From: Agriotes lineatus
Lineage: Eukaryota; Arthropoda; Insecta; Coleoptera; Elateridae
DNA: 64,000 nucleotides
Assembly: GCA_940337035.1 (NCBI GenBank)
Contig: CALNHX010002990.1
Coordinates: 62,001 to 126,000 of the forward strand
Direction: 5' to 3'
Shown here in pieces: positions 1 to 12,388 of the stretch. Position numbers and translations under genes: made by a program. Position 1 is the first letter of the stretch. The number at the start of each line of letters is the position of its first letter. A model generated the notes under the pieces. It was not told the origin of the DNA and did no database searches. It saw nothing but the letters and a program-made list of their open reading frames with translations.

Positions 1-630
1 GTCAGCTATCCTTCTTGCACTTGCAAAAAGTGGCCCCAACCACAGATGGCGGGGTTGCAATAACACAAAAAAGTAGTTCTCCATAGAGACTTTAGTTATT
101 TTTTTTTTACTTTTGTATTTAATGATTGGGTGGTAAAGTGTTGTCAAATCTGCTATTTAACAGTTCGTAATTCACTTATTCATGCCGTGGTGGTATCCGC
201 CCACGGCTCTTTTAAAACTTTATCAACATTATGTTTTTAATAGAAACCAAGATGGACTGGGTTGTTAACAAAATGTAGAGATGCTCAGAAAAACTTGAGA
301 AAATTTGATATAATAGAATTAACGTCGATACGCCGACAGTATCTATTAACAACATAAAAAATACACTGTAAATAATAAAGAGGGGCGATTCTTTCGCAAA
401 ATATGGAAACAAATTGTGTATTTAGTTGACTGATGACTTCCATTATCCTAATTAATACTCAACTTTTGGTTTTTGGCACACCTAATTGTTAACTAAAGTT
501 GATTTAAATATAAATTTAAATATTTAAAAATAAAATTAGTTCAATAAACTTATAAAATTTACCTCATACAGTTGCAACCAATAGAAACTCTTTATTTGTT
601 TAAGTTTAACAAATCAAGTCTCTATTTCAA
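1..630. other. AT-rich intergenic DNA, no gene seen
   Basis: No coding segment or RNA gene is recognisable. From about 630 to 745 the motif TATCACGATA and its variants (TTATCGTT, CTATCGTTATTATA) recur at short intervals in both orientations. That resembles the subterminal motif arrays of hAT-type transposons, but no terminal repeat or transposase is visible. Confidence 0.4.
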
Positions 631-1235
631 AAATATCACGATAGTTGTTATCGTTTGAAATATTATCACGATAAATTTTGAATGTCAATTATTTACATGT
701 CGTTGCTATCGTTATTATACGTTGATAAATTGATAAAACTATCTTTAAGATGTTAACTTTTATTTGTAAAATAAATAATGCACAAATTGAGAAACCACAG
801 ATAACTTTGTGCTGTGAAGCACTCGTGTCTGCTGTTAAATACCCTCCTGCCGCCGCACTCGGGAATTATTACAACAGTTCACACAAAATCTTGTCAGTAA
901 TTTCTCAATTCATTGAGGTATTACTATTGATCATTTTAAAGACGAACTGAAGCTACAACGCTAATTCATTTAAATGCTGCTTATAATAATTTAAAATAAG
1001 GGTAGCCATTGTAAGTAATCCAGCTATCAGCGAATAATTGCAATCAGAATTCAACAGGGTTGCCAAATTTAGGGATTCGCAAGCTTAACGGTATGTACTT
1101 GGCTCCTATAATCGGTCATTTCATTCAAATGTGTATATCTTATATACACTGAAAAAGAGCAGCGCCCTCTACAGAAATTTACTATGAACTAAACCTGTAT
1201 ATTTTGAGATAAATTCCATCAATATGAAGCCCCGT

Positions 1236-1430
1236 AAGAATTTAAATCTGAGCAATTTACAACATAGCATTGAAAAATAGAGCGATATACATGGAGTTTT
1301 TACGAAGCCCAAATTAAGGCTTCGCAAGTAAAAAATTTAAATCTGAGCAATTTACAACATAATATTGAACAATGGAGCAATATACATGGAGTTTTTACGA
1401 AGCCCGGAATAGGGCTTCGCAAGTAGGTGC
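1236..1430. repeat. 95-bp tandem duplication
   Basis: Two copies of a 95-bp unit lie head to tail, the first containing TTTAAATCTGAGCAATTTAC at 1241 and the second at 1336. Both units end in a short hairpin (ACGAAGCCC...GGGCTTCGC in the second copy, slightly diverged in the first). They differ at only a few positions, so the duplication is fairly recent. Confidence 0.85.
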
Positions 1431-1486
1431 CGGGCTTGGTATAAGAGGCAGAGTGTATTGATTTTGGCTTCGTAATGGCCCTCTAC

Positions 1487-1489
<3 letters not shown>

Positions 1490-1569
<80 letters not shown>

Positions 1570-1570
1570 C
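1490..1570. repeat. (TA)n microsatellite
   Basis: About 80 bases of almost uninterrupted alternating T and A. The frames that read through it on both strands are runs of Tyr-Ile and are artefacts, not genes. Confidence 0.98.
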
Positions 1571-1579
1571 CAATTGATA

Positions 1580-3029
1580 GGATATTTTATTCTCTTTAAA
1601 TTGGGGCTCTTGATATTTTCCCGAAATATTACTAGTTTCCGAGAAAATTACGAAAAACTAAGAAAATGTACTTTTGGAGGTGGTTGTGGGATGGTTTTTC
1701 AGGGAAGATCTCCGGGCCTTCATCCTATCTTTTTTTCTAACCCCCCAATATATCCATTTTTAATAAAGGCCAAACTTTAACACGCATGGTAACTCACAAC
1801 TCATTTTTATATGGGAATTAATACCTACTAATAGGCGAAACTAGAGAGTACTTAGAGGTGTTTAGCACCCCCTGAATTCAAGTTAACACCCTCTGGGCCT
1901 GAGTTCAACGTACTATATGTAAACTATAGTGGGATGGCAATTTTTGCTTCATGTTTAGTTTTTTAAATTGACCTACATATTATTTTTTACGAATATTTAA
2001 AATTCCTGAGGTCGGAAATAGAGAAGTCGCCATTTGTCCGAGTAATATGAAATAGTTATAATCGTCATCGAGCTTCAGCACTCCCAACTTTTGCACTTGA
2101 GTTTCGTCTATGGTCGGAAATTGGACAACAGAAAGCAGTGGGAAGTAATCGTAGGTAAAGCATTGGTCCTTCAATGCCTGCTAAGCTAATTATATCGACA
2201 GGGTTTTGAAAAATTCCGCATTATATCATCACTGCTCTTTCCCTGAACCTGCATAGAATCCTTTCTTCCAAATCGTGTTCCAATATTCAGATCCATTCTC
2301 CTCTTACAATCCGTAAAATAAAATATACGTCTTTACACAAAAGTGGGACAACTTTGGCTAAGTAAAGTATACCATAGATTGAGCTGTTGCTATGAAACAT
2401 GGTTTATCATGTATCAGATATGTTTTCGCAATATTACCAGATCGAATATTTTTTCTTTATATTTTTTTTTTCAAAAATAAACTTGATATCTTTTGTATAT
2501 AAATAAAATATTTTGGTTGCAGGGTTATGGAAGTATTTTTGGATAGAACGTAGAAACGTAGATCATGTACTTACTTCTACCTCAAATATAAAAAATGTTG
2601 CTACAGCTGTTAAACTTGAAGGGTCACAGCTTTGTATTTGAAATGAAAAATTTACAATTAATATTCAAATTTCCTATTAGTATAGTTGGTGAACGTCTCC
2701 AACATATCGCACACATAATGCGTTATTTTTCTAACACTCTATATATATATTTACATTCTTCTTATGCTAACTCGGCCTTCTTGAAGTCATCTGAACTGTG
2801 GTTTGGTAAAAATCGATGTTGGAGCAAGCAGGCCTAGACTACAAAATATAAGAATCGTCCGAAACATTTTTTGGTTTATTATTATACCTTTGGTGAAGTC
2901 TATTCAGAGACATACTGTCTATAAAACGAATTATGCTGATGCCGTCCTGCAATATAATTTCCAAGAATCGAACCTCAAATACATTTTCAAACATTTGCTT
3001 TGAAATTAAAAGTTTACTTTAACATTTTG
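1580..3029. other. Intergenic DNA, no recognised gene
   Basis: No repeat structure or conserved motif stands out. A 64-codon minus-strand frame at 1980-2174 has protein-like composition (contains FPTIDETQVQKLGVLKLDDD), but I do not recognise it and see no start context or neighbouring exon. Confidence 0.4.
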
Positions 3030-3890
3030 TTTTATTTTCAATTACTCAAATGAATAATCGTAATTCAGTCATCAATTACTTGGTTATTGTAACTGCATAC
3101 AACACAAATTACTTTTTGAATTACTTTTACTAGAAATTGTTGTCATATATTTGTATTTAGCTAGCCATGTGCTAGTACATGGTTTTAAACAAGAAAATTG
3201 AAATAAATAATTATTATGAACAAATATTGTATAATGAGGTTATTTGTTGTCAATTGTTATGAAAAAATTAACTCTGCATTTACTGCACACATATTTTTCG
3301 CTTCTTACACTATAATTATTAGCAAGCTACAATGCTACATTCTGCACAGCCTACACTATGTAAGACACAACACATGCACATCTTATCTATAAACACACGC
3401 ACCTGCACCAAATATATCTTTGCTCGTGGACAAAACTAGCTGTTATCCGACTAGTCATAGGAAATCATAAATTATACTTATATTGCTACAGCAATGCCCT
3501 ATTGCCGTTTGCTTAACATGAAACTTAATAAAGCTTTATCTAATTTTTTGCGTCCTGGTCATTTAATACCCTACTGAGGCCAGTAACTTAGCAATTGAAT
3601 TACCAGAAAGTATTTCAATTACCGCGAGTAGTTTTAATTACCACAAGTAACTCAAATACTTGTAAAGTAATTTAAATACTTTAGAGTAACTTCATTACTC
3701 AAACGTTATCGAGTAATTGAAAGTAGTAATTAATTACTTTCAGTAAGTAATTGTCAAGTACTTTTTAACAGAAATAGCAATTACCAATTACAATTACCCT
3801 ATTTTGAAATGTAATTCAATTTCAAGACAAATCAACAAAAAGGAATATAATTAGTAATTTAATTACAAAGTAATCAATTACAAATGCCTT
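3030..3890. mobile_element. Possible non-autonomous hAT-like element with AATTAC arrays
   Basis: Two blocks, 3040-3130 and 3575-3890, are saturated with the hexamer AATTAC and its complement GTAATT in mixed orientation. They flank about 450 bp of different sequence that shows no coding capacity. Dense short subterminal motifs in both orientations are a known feature of hAT superfamily elements, where they bind transposase. No terminal inverted repeat or 8-bp target duplication was found, so the bounds are approximate. The alternative is simple sequence expansion. Confidence 0.4.
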
Positions 3891-4186
3891 TTCTGTTTTG
3901 CACACGAAAAAACATCATTAGGAAAGGTTGTTCACAATCTAGAATTATGGCGCCATGCAATATCTCATTCACAGTGTTTCATAAAAGTAGGTTAATATTT
4001 CGGAAATTTGGCAGTGTGCTATACTTTTAAATTCTGGACAACTTTTTCTAATAACATTTTTCTGTAATATGAACGGATAATGTACTTGTTTAGGTTTATT
4101 TCCTGAATAAATATCTAGAAATAAAACACAGACAGGTACTTCTACTTGAAACTGTGACAGTAAACCAGATGTTAATTTGAAAAATT

Positions 4187-5000
4187 CGCTTTCGAGAATA
4201 TAATTAATTGAATTTTGAACCAATCATCATCTCTTAATTTTAAGACATTGGCCAATAGGAATAGGATCTTCTACCGTACTGACAATATAGCGACTGGCGA
4301 TTTTCGAATTAGTACGAGTTAACTTGGGTTTTTCACGTGTCAAATGAACTAATTTAGATATGTCAGTTGAATTTTCTAGGTTATGTCGTGCGTTTTAAGC
4401 ATAGACATGAAGAAAAAGTGTGTTTGGGGCAAACATTGGTCATTAGCATTGATACTCGCGTGGTAGAACAGCATTACGGCCTCTCTATATTTTAAATCAT
4501 TATATTCTCAGGGGTAATATAATAAGTAGTATGCCTATATTATCGATAATCTGTTGATGAATATTATGAGCTATAATCCCAAAGCTGAAAATACAAAGAG
4601 CTCGTACGACAAGTTGTATTTAAATTATAGATGATTAGGCATACTACTTATTATATTACCTACGAATTATATTTAGAAAGAGAATATATTGATTTAATAT
4701 ATATAGAAAAGTGAGCGTAATACTATTTTGTTACCTGAGTATCAATGCTAATAATCAATGTTTGTTCAAAATACGCTTTTTGTAGCTTTTTATGCTTAAA
4801 ACGCACGACTTACCCTCGAAAAATCAGCTGACATTACTAAGTTAGTTCACTTGACACGTGAAACAAAACAAAGTTAGCTCGTACTAAATCGAAAATCGCG
4901 AGTCGCTATATTGTCAGTATGGTAGAAGTCCTATTGGTCAATGTCTTAAATTTAAGAGATAATTGGCTCAAAATTTAACGAATTATATTCTCTTCCTAAT
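4187..5000. mobile_element. Long-TIR foldback element (about 350-bp arms)
   Basis: The left arm (4187-4536) is an imperfect reverse complement of the right arm (4637-5000). Matching landmarks are GTAATATAATAAGTAGTATG at 4514 against the complement near 4640-4660, and CTATATTGTCAGTATGGTAG near 4907 against its complement near 4270. The centre (about 100 bp) is unique. No transposase is present, and open frames inside are products of the palindrome. This is a foldback or MITE-type non-autonomous DNA transposon of unknown superfamily. Confidence 0.85.
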
Positions 5001-5009
5001 AATCTATAA

Positions 5010-6420
5010 TTTTTTAAGAATATCATTTCGTTATAATTCCAATGTGGGCTGCCTAGAGTAACAAGTCTAAATTTAAGTGCTCCGAAACCAAACTCAAACT
5101 TGAGTCGTCTCGAGTGAACAAATTTACCAACGTTAGGCAACATACAGTTAATTTCATTAACAAATAGGGCAAACAGAAGCCAGGAAAAGGCGTAGTCAGG
5201 TTAGTCCACTATTTAACTAAAAGGTTTATAACCTCACACTTACAACTAATAAAGAGTTATAAGAAATTGCAACGCAAAAGAACTAGAAATGGGGTTTGGG
5301 CGGTGACTGGATAGGCAACACATTTAACAGCCTGCTGTAAGAAGGGAAACAGACATTGCAGGAACAAGAAAATTAAGGCTGGCGTTTGGCTTATGTTGAA
5401 ATAATAGGGACAGATTGATACATAGGAATCACTTACTATCGATTCACACGCGTCGTATGAAGTTAAACAAGGCTTCATTTCAAAGACGAATGTTGGCTGG
5501 TCAGGATAAGCAATTTTATAAATGGTAACAGATTCGCTTGCGCTGTAAAATTGTGTTTAAAATATCGACGCTTTTGTAGGCATTTTTCATTTGTATTTCT
5601 GTCATCCAACAGTAAAATTTACTTGTGAAAATTAGAAAACAGAAACTGTAAAATGGCTTACAGGAAGATACGACTTTGATCTTTCATTTAAGACCCCATT
5701 GAACTATTTCTGACGTTTAGTTTTTGATAATAAGTGATTCCTAAAAAATTTGAAGCGGTTGTCATTTAGGGCGAATATTTCATTGGAATCGTCGGAAATT
5801 CGTGCCGGTTTTGTAAACACCTGATAAAATTTCCACAAAAATAGCGCACATATAGTTCAGCCATTGTAAGACAGATGTCGCTTCATAATTGAGGTTGTGA
5901 CATTGCACGAATGCCGGGAAATTTCTACTTGCAGTATACAGGCTAATCCGAAATTTACAATACGGTAAATAACGAATTCAAATGATAGTGGATGGTTATT
6001 ATTGGAGCGTAGATTTCTAGCTATTTTACTATACGTAATAATTAATAGCTGAACAGAAATTCTTAGAATGAAATACGAATTGTAGATACAAAATATGAAA
6101 AGGTACTCATAACCCCCAAGGGATTTTTGAAATTATTTCTCCCTCAAACTCGTGGTAACCATGCAACTATAGGCAACGTCTTAGCAACCATACAATGAGG
6201 CAATTCTTGATGTTACTTACACATTCTAATTTTAAATGTCATTATGACATTTTGAAATTTCATACTATTTTTACTAATATAAATTAGTAATTTGGAGATG
6301 AAGTCAGCTATGTTAGTATTGTATTAGCTTAGCTACTTGAAATTTCTACATGAAAAATAAGGTTCAATCAGAACTCTGTATTGTCAAAAACACATTAAAA
6401 TTTTATTTAAAAGTTAATTA
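5010..6420. other. Intergenic DNA, nothing recognised
   Basis: Unique-looking AT-rich sequence between two foldback elements. Short open frames have no similarity I recognise, and no RNA gene or TIR was seen. Confidence 0.4.
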
Positions 6421-6423
6421 TAA

Positions 6424-7536
6424 CGTTTTACTGGTTATACCAGCTTCATCAGATAAAATAAATTTAAAATACAAGCCTTTTGCAATAGTTAATCTGAAAG
6501 TTTAAACAAGCAAGCAATTAGAGAATAAGTGAAAGAATAAAACCTCACATTTAATACATACCAAGAAAAAAACATATCGTATCTTAATGATTAGGATTCA
6601 TTACATCTTCTTGTTTAAAAATGAAATATAATTTTTCTTTTTCCTTCAAAACTCCAACTTTTGTCAATAAGTATTGAAAAACAAGATAGGGTTGTGATTA
6701 TTTTCTGCTTTTTTCGTATGTTTTCTTAAAAATTATATTTCTAAAAGACAGATATTAAAAGTTAATAGAAAACAGTTTTTGTTAAAAGAATAGTAATCAC
6801 CTTTGTAGTTTTTGTCGTTTTCTTTTAAAGTGTATTCTTTATTATTCTTCTTTATATTTCTTGATTAGTCATTAGTAGCATTTTTTTAGAATAAAGATAA
6901 TCTTATTAAACATCCATAATTAATGTTGTATTTTCAATCATTTTTGTTTTTCCTGTAACAGTTTGGGTTTATGTTTGTTTCGTATTTTGTTTATTGAAAT
7001 TTGGCTGAAAATTAATTAATGTTAATGTTATTAAGAAAGTGTTAGTTTATTGATTAAATCTTTACCTTTAATTTTTAAGAGTATTTGGATTAAGGTAAAA
7101 TGACTAATGACTAATCAAGAAAAATAAAAAAGAATACACTTTAAAAGAAAACGACAAAAACTACAACGGTGATTTCTATTCTTTTAACAAAAACTGTTTT
7201 CTATTAACTATTAATATCTGTCTTTTAGCAAAATAATTTTTAAGAAAACATACGAAAAAACCAGAAAATAATCACAACTCTATCCTGTTTTTCAATACTT
7301 ATTGGTAAAAGTTGGAGTTTTGAAGGAAAAAGAAAAATTATATTTCAATTTTAAACAAGAAGATGTAATGAATCCTAATTATTAAGATACGATATGTTTT
7401 TTCTTGGTATGTATTAAATGTGAGGTTTTATTCTTTCACTTATTGCTTGCTTGTTTAAACTTTCAGAATAACTACTGCAAAAGGCTTGTATTTTAAATTT
7501 ATTTTATCTGATGAAGCTGGTATAACCAGTAAAACG
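6424..7536. mobile_element. Large foldback element (about 440-bp arms)
   Basis: The left arm 6424-6875 and right arm 7104-7536 are inverted copies over their whole length with only scattered mismatches. The outer ends read CGTTTTACTGGTTATA and its complement. The inner ends read TTGATTAGTCATTAG and its complement. The roughly 230-bp loop is AT-rich and non-coding. High arm identity implies recent insertion or gene conversion between arms. No transposase is visible, so it needs a helper in trans. Confidence 0.92.
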
Positions 7537-7739
7537 TAAATAAAATATTGTATGCACCATGGGAGTTATTCATGTTCTTTACCTTCGGTTGACTTACAGA
7601 CCTCAGACTAGAAGCCCTCGGCCTGTAACACATGTCAACCCAAGGGAAAAACATATTCATATCTCCGTTAATGCATAAGTATCTATTATTTTTAGGTTGA
7701 AAAAGAATGTTGTTCGGCAACCGTTTTTGAAGTGATTAC

Positions 7740-8206
7740 TACCAAAACTGTCATTGAAGTAGACGTTTCTCTTACTGACACAAAAAGTGTATTTTGCAAT
7801 GCAACACTTTTAGTTCCTAGAATTAATAGTATATTGTATTATTAGAATTAAAAATGGCACTTTGTTTGACGAGCAATTATGTTTGCATTTGCAAGACAAA
7901 CCGCACCGTAACCGAGCAAATGCAAAAATTGCAAGTCAAACAGGGTCACTTTTAATCCAAATAATACATACTATTTTTTCTGCAACCTAGAAAAGTACAA
8001 AATATTAAAAATTTTAGATGATTGATTACTTTTGACGTTTTTCATTTAAAAATCATTATGACAACTACATTCACAGACGACCAAATGGAAGTTGCGTTTA
8101 GTTCCATGGAAGTAAAAGTACTTCCTAGGAACTAAAAGTGTTACATAGCAACATACACTTTTTGTGTCAGTAAGAGAAACGTCAACTTCAATGACAGATT
8201 TTGGTA
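7740..8206. mobile_element. MITE with about 80-bp TIRs
   Basis: The left end (ACCAAAACTGTCATTGAAGT onward) reappears inverted at 8130-8206. Both ends carry ACACAAAAAGTGT and AACACTTTTAGTTCCTAG. A second, shorter inverted pair inside (AAAAGTG...CACTTTTA around 7850-7960) includes TTTGCATTTGCAAGACAAAC. It has no coding capacity, and the superfamily is not determined. Confidence 0.8.
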
Positions 8207-8223
8207 TTAATAGTTATTTACTA

Positions 8224-8590
8224 TACAAGTGGAATAACAGCATCATTAATATACGTGTGTGTAAGTTACAAACGAGTGCGTAGCACGAGTTATGTAAGCA
8301 CACAAGTATATTAATGATGCATTATCATACATGTATTGTACAAAATTTTATCTACGACTGCCTAAAATTGAGAAAAGTGCATTAAGAGAAATGTCAGATT
8401 TGTCATTTTCAAAAATATTTTAGTAGGCAAATGTCATTAATTTGACACTATTTCAGTTACGTAATGAAGTCATTACACAACTCAGTTGCGTAATGAAACC
8501 ATTACATAACTGAGTGGTGTAATGAGCTTCATTACATAACTGAAATAGTGTCAAATGAGTGACGTAATGCGTTACTTATCCCACTGGAGT
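8224..8590. mobile_element. Nested palindromic element
   Basis: The outer inverted ends are ACAAGTGGAATAA (8225) and TTATCCCACTGGAGT (8579). Inside are one palindrome at 8241-8319 (CATCATTAATATA and its complement) and a double hairpin at 8441-8554. The double hairpin has outer arms TTTGACACTATTTCAGTTA and inner arms built from TAATG/CATTA units. It is non-coding and probably a MITE built from several inverted modules. Confidence 0.65.
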
Positions 8591-8743
8591 AGATAAAAGT
8601 AATTACTTTTGGTTGCGGAAAATACTATTTTATTTAACAAGCATATAATGTAGGCTATATTACGCGAAGATGAAACCATCCAAGTGTAATACAGCCATTA
8701 TATGCAAGTCAAGTGCAATAATTTATCTACAACTATATAGTTT

Positions 8744-9043
8744 TTGATAATAACTAGGTACCTAATTAATCAACTTGATAATATATTCAAATTTATCAAT
8801 CGATATTTACCTTCAAAACCTTTCTGCCATTTAACAGCACACAGGAATCACTTTGCAACACCTTACAAGAAAACAGATAGTTACCAAATTTTACTGCGAT
8901 ATATTGGTAAATGTTATACGTTTACAACTCAATTTATACTTCCTATAATGCTGTATTTGCCTAAACAGATATCAAAAACTTTAAATATTGACAAAGAAAA
9001 AAGTATTTTTTATTACACTACTTTATTTTCAATACAAGATTAA
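8744..9043 (+). pseudogene. Possible LINE ORF2 C-terminal remnant
   Basis: A 99-codon frame ends in a pattern resembling the C-terminus of jockey/CR1-type non-LTR retrotransposon ORF2: a basic segment around HRNHFATPYKKTDSYQ (residues about 54-69), then LPKQISKTLNIDKEK, then a hydrophobic tail. No reverse-transcriptase core motif is visible upstream. The match is by general pattern only and could be chance in AT-rich DNA. Confidence 0.3.
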
Positions 9044-9366
9044 TAGCAGATACACTGTGATTGAGGTCACCGCCCTGGGCCGAAGTGGTTTAGAATTTCG
9101 TCTTAATGTCTTGCTTTCGGTCGTACTCGTCCTCTCTATTGAACGAAGATAGTAATTAATAATAAGTACAAAAAATTGCTAAAAATTTTAACATAAGTTA
9201 TTACTTCTAAAGAAAAAAATGCTCATTGTATTTATGGTACTTTCTGATGATACTGTTTGTATTCGCAGAGAAGCACAATTCAAAAGCTGCTAAATATTGC
9301 AGCATAATTCTAATTTGCAGTAATACTCGTTTCGTGTTGTTCTGATCCCGGTCATGGAAAAAATTG

Positions 9367-9373
9367 TATATAA
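9367..9373 (+). promoter_or_regulatory. TATA-box candidate
   Basis: TATATAA followed by a GC-richer leader (GCAGGAGAGAACGCC) is a plausible RNA polymerase II core promoter. The following 66-codon frame at 9449-9646 is unrecognised, so the downstream unit is unknown. It could equally belong to a decayed retroelement. Confidence 0.25.
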
Positions 9374-9649
9374 GCAGGAGAGAACGCCATTTTTTCTTCT
9401 ATGTATTTGTAGTCCTCGCGTTTCGCACTTCCGCCTCAAACTCACACTTTGGAAAAACGTATGCCTTTCTCTTCCTTGTTAGAAAGTACTATTGATTCAT
9501 GTTACCATCGATATTCTTCAGTTATTTTATCACCCCGCCCCCCTCAATTTTTTTGTCGGGGATTGGCACAATGTTGGCAACCCTATGCAGAAAAACCATT
9601 TTTGCCCATGATGAATGTAGATTTCGTGAAGTTATTAGAATTTTGAATT

Positions 9650-10810
9650 AAACAACAAAAATATAAACAAGAAAGCTTAATAAACTTTTTTTATACAAGG
9701 TACAGTTACTGAAGAAATTGAAATTAAAAATGAAAAAACTTTATTTTTAACCTGACTTGTTCAGCTGCTGTACGTATTAATCTTCCTTACTTTTGGTTGT
9801 TTAGTTACAAAATACTATTTTTTTAAGAAATAAAATATTTTATATTACATTTAATAAAAATTACTATTTCTTTCTAACTTTGATACGGTCCTGTCGCTAG
9901 ACTCGCACCTCTATTTTATAGATGTTTTGTAAGAATTGTCTAAATAGCATAAAAATGTATTAAAACTAGATTGACTTGTTTATAAAAAAATGTACACATG
10001 TATTTACCAAACATAAACTGAATTGTTAATAAAAAAGTAGAAATTTACAAAAAATAAACCGAATTGTTAATAAAAGTGCATACATATTTACCAAAGATTT
10101 TTTATTAACAGTTTAGTTTATTTTTTGTAAATACATTTACTTATTTTTTTATAAACAATTTAATATATTTTTTTATAAGTACGTGTTGACTTTATAAACA
10201 ATTTAATTTCTTTTTCGTAGTTCTTTTTATATTCAATTAACTTAAAAATACAGTATATTTCATTTCTTCTCTACACACCCCTGCATCTTTCAATTATACT
10301 CGGGGTTATTATTGCAATTTTTAAATAATTTTACTGCACGCCAGTAGTCTACTGCCATCAAAAATAAATGGAGGAAATTGAAAAGTTGTAGTAGGCTTAG
10401 TTTTATTAAAGAAATTATTTAAGAAGTTACTCAAAATCAGAAAAAGAGTAGAATTTCAATTGCAATGGAAACAGTTTTATTGGTAATAATTGATTTGTAA
10501 TATAATGTAAATGAATTAAAATTGATTTGCCTTGTTAATTTGCATTTATCTAGTTTTCGCAATTTCTTTTTCAAAATGAGCTGCTGCTAAACGGTAGTAC
10601 CTAGGTATAATCGACCCACAGCGTTGCAGTCTCCCCCTATATTAGAGGCTCTAGGAGTGGTAGTTCGAAATGGGAGCCGTAAACAGCAGGATTACCCAAA
10701 ACTGTTTTATAATAAGAAACCGTTTTGAAAGGCCAGTGTCTATGAGTGTAAATACATATAACAATTTCTAAAATAATTTGTTTGATAGTATCTAGTATCC
10801 TGAATTATAG
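9650..10810. repeat. Very AT-rich intergenic DNA with clustered short inverted repeats
   Basis: Between about 9970 and 10205 the motif AAACTGAATTGTTAATAAAA and its reverse complement occur repeatedly in both orientations, giving a cluster of potential hairpins. The rest of the stretch shows nothing recognisable. Confidence 0.5.
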
Positions 10811-11346
10811 AGGGTCCGGTAGAATGACCGACCCTACTTAAATTATTAATAATTGTTTCAAATTTTAAAATATTTTTATTTTTTTCAAAAATGTAAAATA
10901 AAAACTTGCCAATTTTAGTTACAATATAATTTATTTATTAAAAATATTAGGTTTTGAAAATAACATCACTCAAACTCAAACTTCATTTTCACACTAATAC
11001 AGATTAACCTAATTTTTAATTTGATTAAATTCATCAAGTTGGGCCTATCAGACAGAACTCTTCGCTGTATTTTAAAGGATTTAAAATTTCATCCTTACAA
11101 AGTTCAAGTCGTGCACCAGTTACTAGGTACCACGAGATTTAGAAGTTCGGGTTACGTTTTGTGAACTACTGAATAATAATAACCAAATTAATTTGGAGCA
11201 AGTGCTAATATTTTTAATAAATAAACTATATTGTAACTAAAATTGGAAAGTTTTTACTTTACATTTTTGAAAAAAAATTAAAAATATTGTAAACTTTGAA
11301 ACAGTTATTAACAATTTAAATAGGGTCGGTCACTCTGCCGGACCCT
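10811..11346 (+). mobile_element. Internally deleted mariner-like element retaining transposase HTH region
   Basis: Inverted ends of about 145 bp start AGGGTCCGGTAGAATGACC (10811) and end with the complement GGTCACTCTGCCGGACCCT (11346). Inside, 11036-11161 encodes LGLSDRTLRCILKDLKFHPY followed by KVQVV. This matches the second helix-turn-helix stretch of insect Tc1/mariner transposases (pattern S-R-R-S-L-x-R-I-L-x-x-D-L-K-x-H-P-Y-K-I-Q) and then hits a stop. The catalytic DDE/D part is absent. A clean TA duplication cannot be called at the ends. It is a non-autonomous deletion derivative. Confidence 0.75.
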
Positions 11347-11349
11347 GTA

Positions 11350-11630
11350 CTACTTACTCTTCGTATTCTTGCACAGACCCCCATGTAAAGTCATACTCAT
11401 TTTCTTCAATGATTTCTGCAGTAATATCGGATGTTTCTTGTTTACTTGAAACTGGAGATTCGTTGCGGTTACAATCTTCGACAATTTTCTCTAAAATACC
11501 CCTACAAAATTGGCCTGTTTCTGTGAAAAAAAACAGAAGGTTGCACCATTTAATTATTGAATGAAAACATACGTGTCAGCAAAGGTATTTTCTCAATGAT
11601 GCTGTTAAAAAGAATTTCCACGTCTTTTCT
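11350..11630. other. Spacer between two mariner-like elements
   Basis: Nothing recognised as a gene. It lies directly between two inverted-repeat elements. Confidence 0.4.
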
Positions 11631-11632
11631 TA

Positions 11633-12388
11633 TACAGGGTGTTTGAGAATAACTGTTGCTAATTCTCAGAATTGAGAGAGGGCCGTTTCGAGATAATACG
11701 ACATTAAGGAATTGAGTACTTGAAATAATCTCAATGTGGAAAGTAACGCATGCATGCAAAATAGCTGCAGATAGTGAACCTTATCCATGGCAACATGGCC
11801 GGAGTTACTTGAAGATGTGCCACTTAATATTCGTAGAGACTTGGTCTTTCAATATGATGGTGCACCAGCGCATTTCGGTTTAAATGTTCGAGATTATTTA
11901 AATGCACAATTTCGAAACCGATGGATTGGGAGACAAGGTCCTATTCTTTGGCCTGCACGTTCGCCAGATATGACACCAATTGATTTTTGTATTTGGGGTC
12001 ATATTAAATCACTCGTCTATGTGACACCTGTGGACACAGCAGAGGAGTTAGTGGCTCGAATTATTCTGGCTTTTGATGACATTCGTGATCGTCCGCAGAT
12101 ATTTCGAAGAATTACCTTGTGTGTCGACAATGGCGGCCATAATTTTGAACAATTCTTATAATTTTTGTGTAATACCATTTTTTAAATATTAATAAAAATT
12201 GCAACCGCTGGAAATCAATAAAATCGTTACTTTTCACATTGAGATTATTTCAAGTACTCAATTCGTTAATGTCGTATTATCTCGAAACGGAAGTATTTCC
12301 GAACACTAGTTTATCATTAAAAAATGTTGAATAACATGCCCTCTCTCAATTCTGAGAATTAGGAACAGTTATTCTGAAACACCCTGTA
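11633..12388 (+). mobile_element. Internally deleted Tc1/mariner-superfamily element, TA target site
   Basis: The ends read TACAGGGTGTTTGAGAATAA and the complement TTATTCTGAAACACCCTGTA, flanked by TA on both sides (11631-11632, 12389-12390). The inverted repeats extend about 120-160 bp, including TTTCGAGATAATACGACATT near 11692 and its complement near 12270. The interior holds only the C-terminal third of a transposase, so the copy is non-autonomous. Confidence 0.9.
11787..12161 (+). pseudogene. Mariner-like transposase C-terminal part
   Basis: This fragment of 124 codons encodes the end of a DDE/D transposase, which cuts and joins transposon DNA in the nucleus. Visible motifs are FQYDGAPAHF (second catalytic Asp, about residue 24), GPILWPARSPDMTP and IDFCIWGHIK (third catalytic Asp). 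It ends with NGGHNFEQFL and a stop. There are 41 residues between the Asp of YDGAPAH and the Asp of TPIDF, the spacing of the DD41D group of Tc1/mariner elements. The N-terminal HTH domain and first catalytic Asp are missing. The nominal Met lies inside the deleted element and is unlikely to be a real start. Confidence 0.85.

Noticed and set aside
1352..1780. Open frames on both strands across 1490-1570
   Set aside because: They translate a (TA)n microsatellite into Tyr-Ile runs; no real protein.
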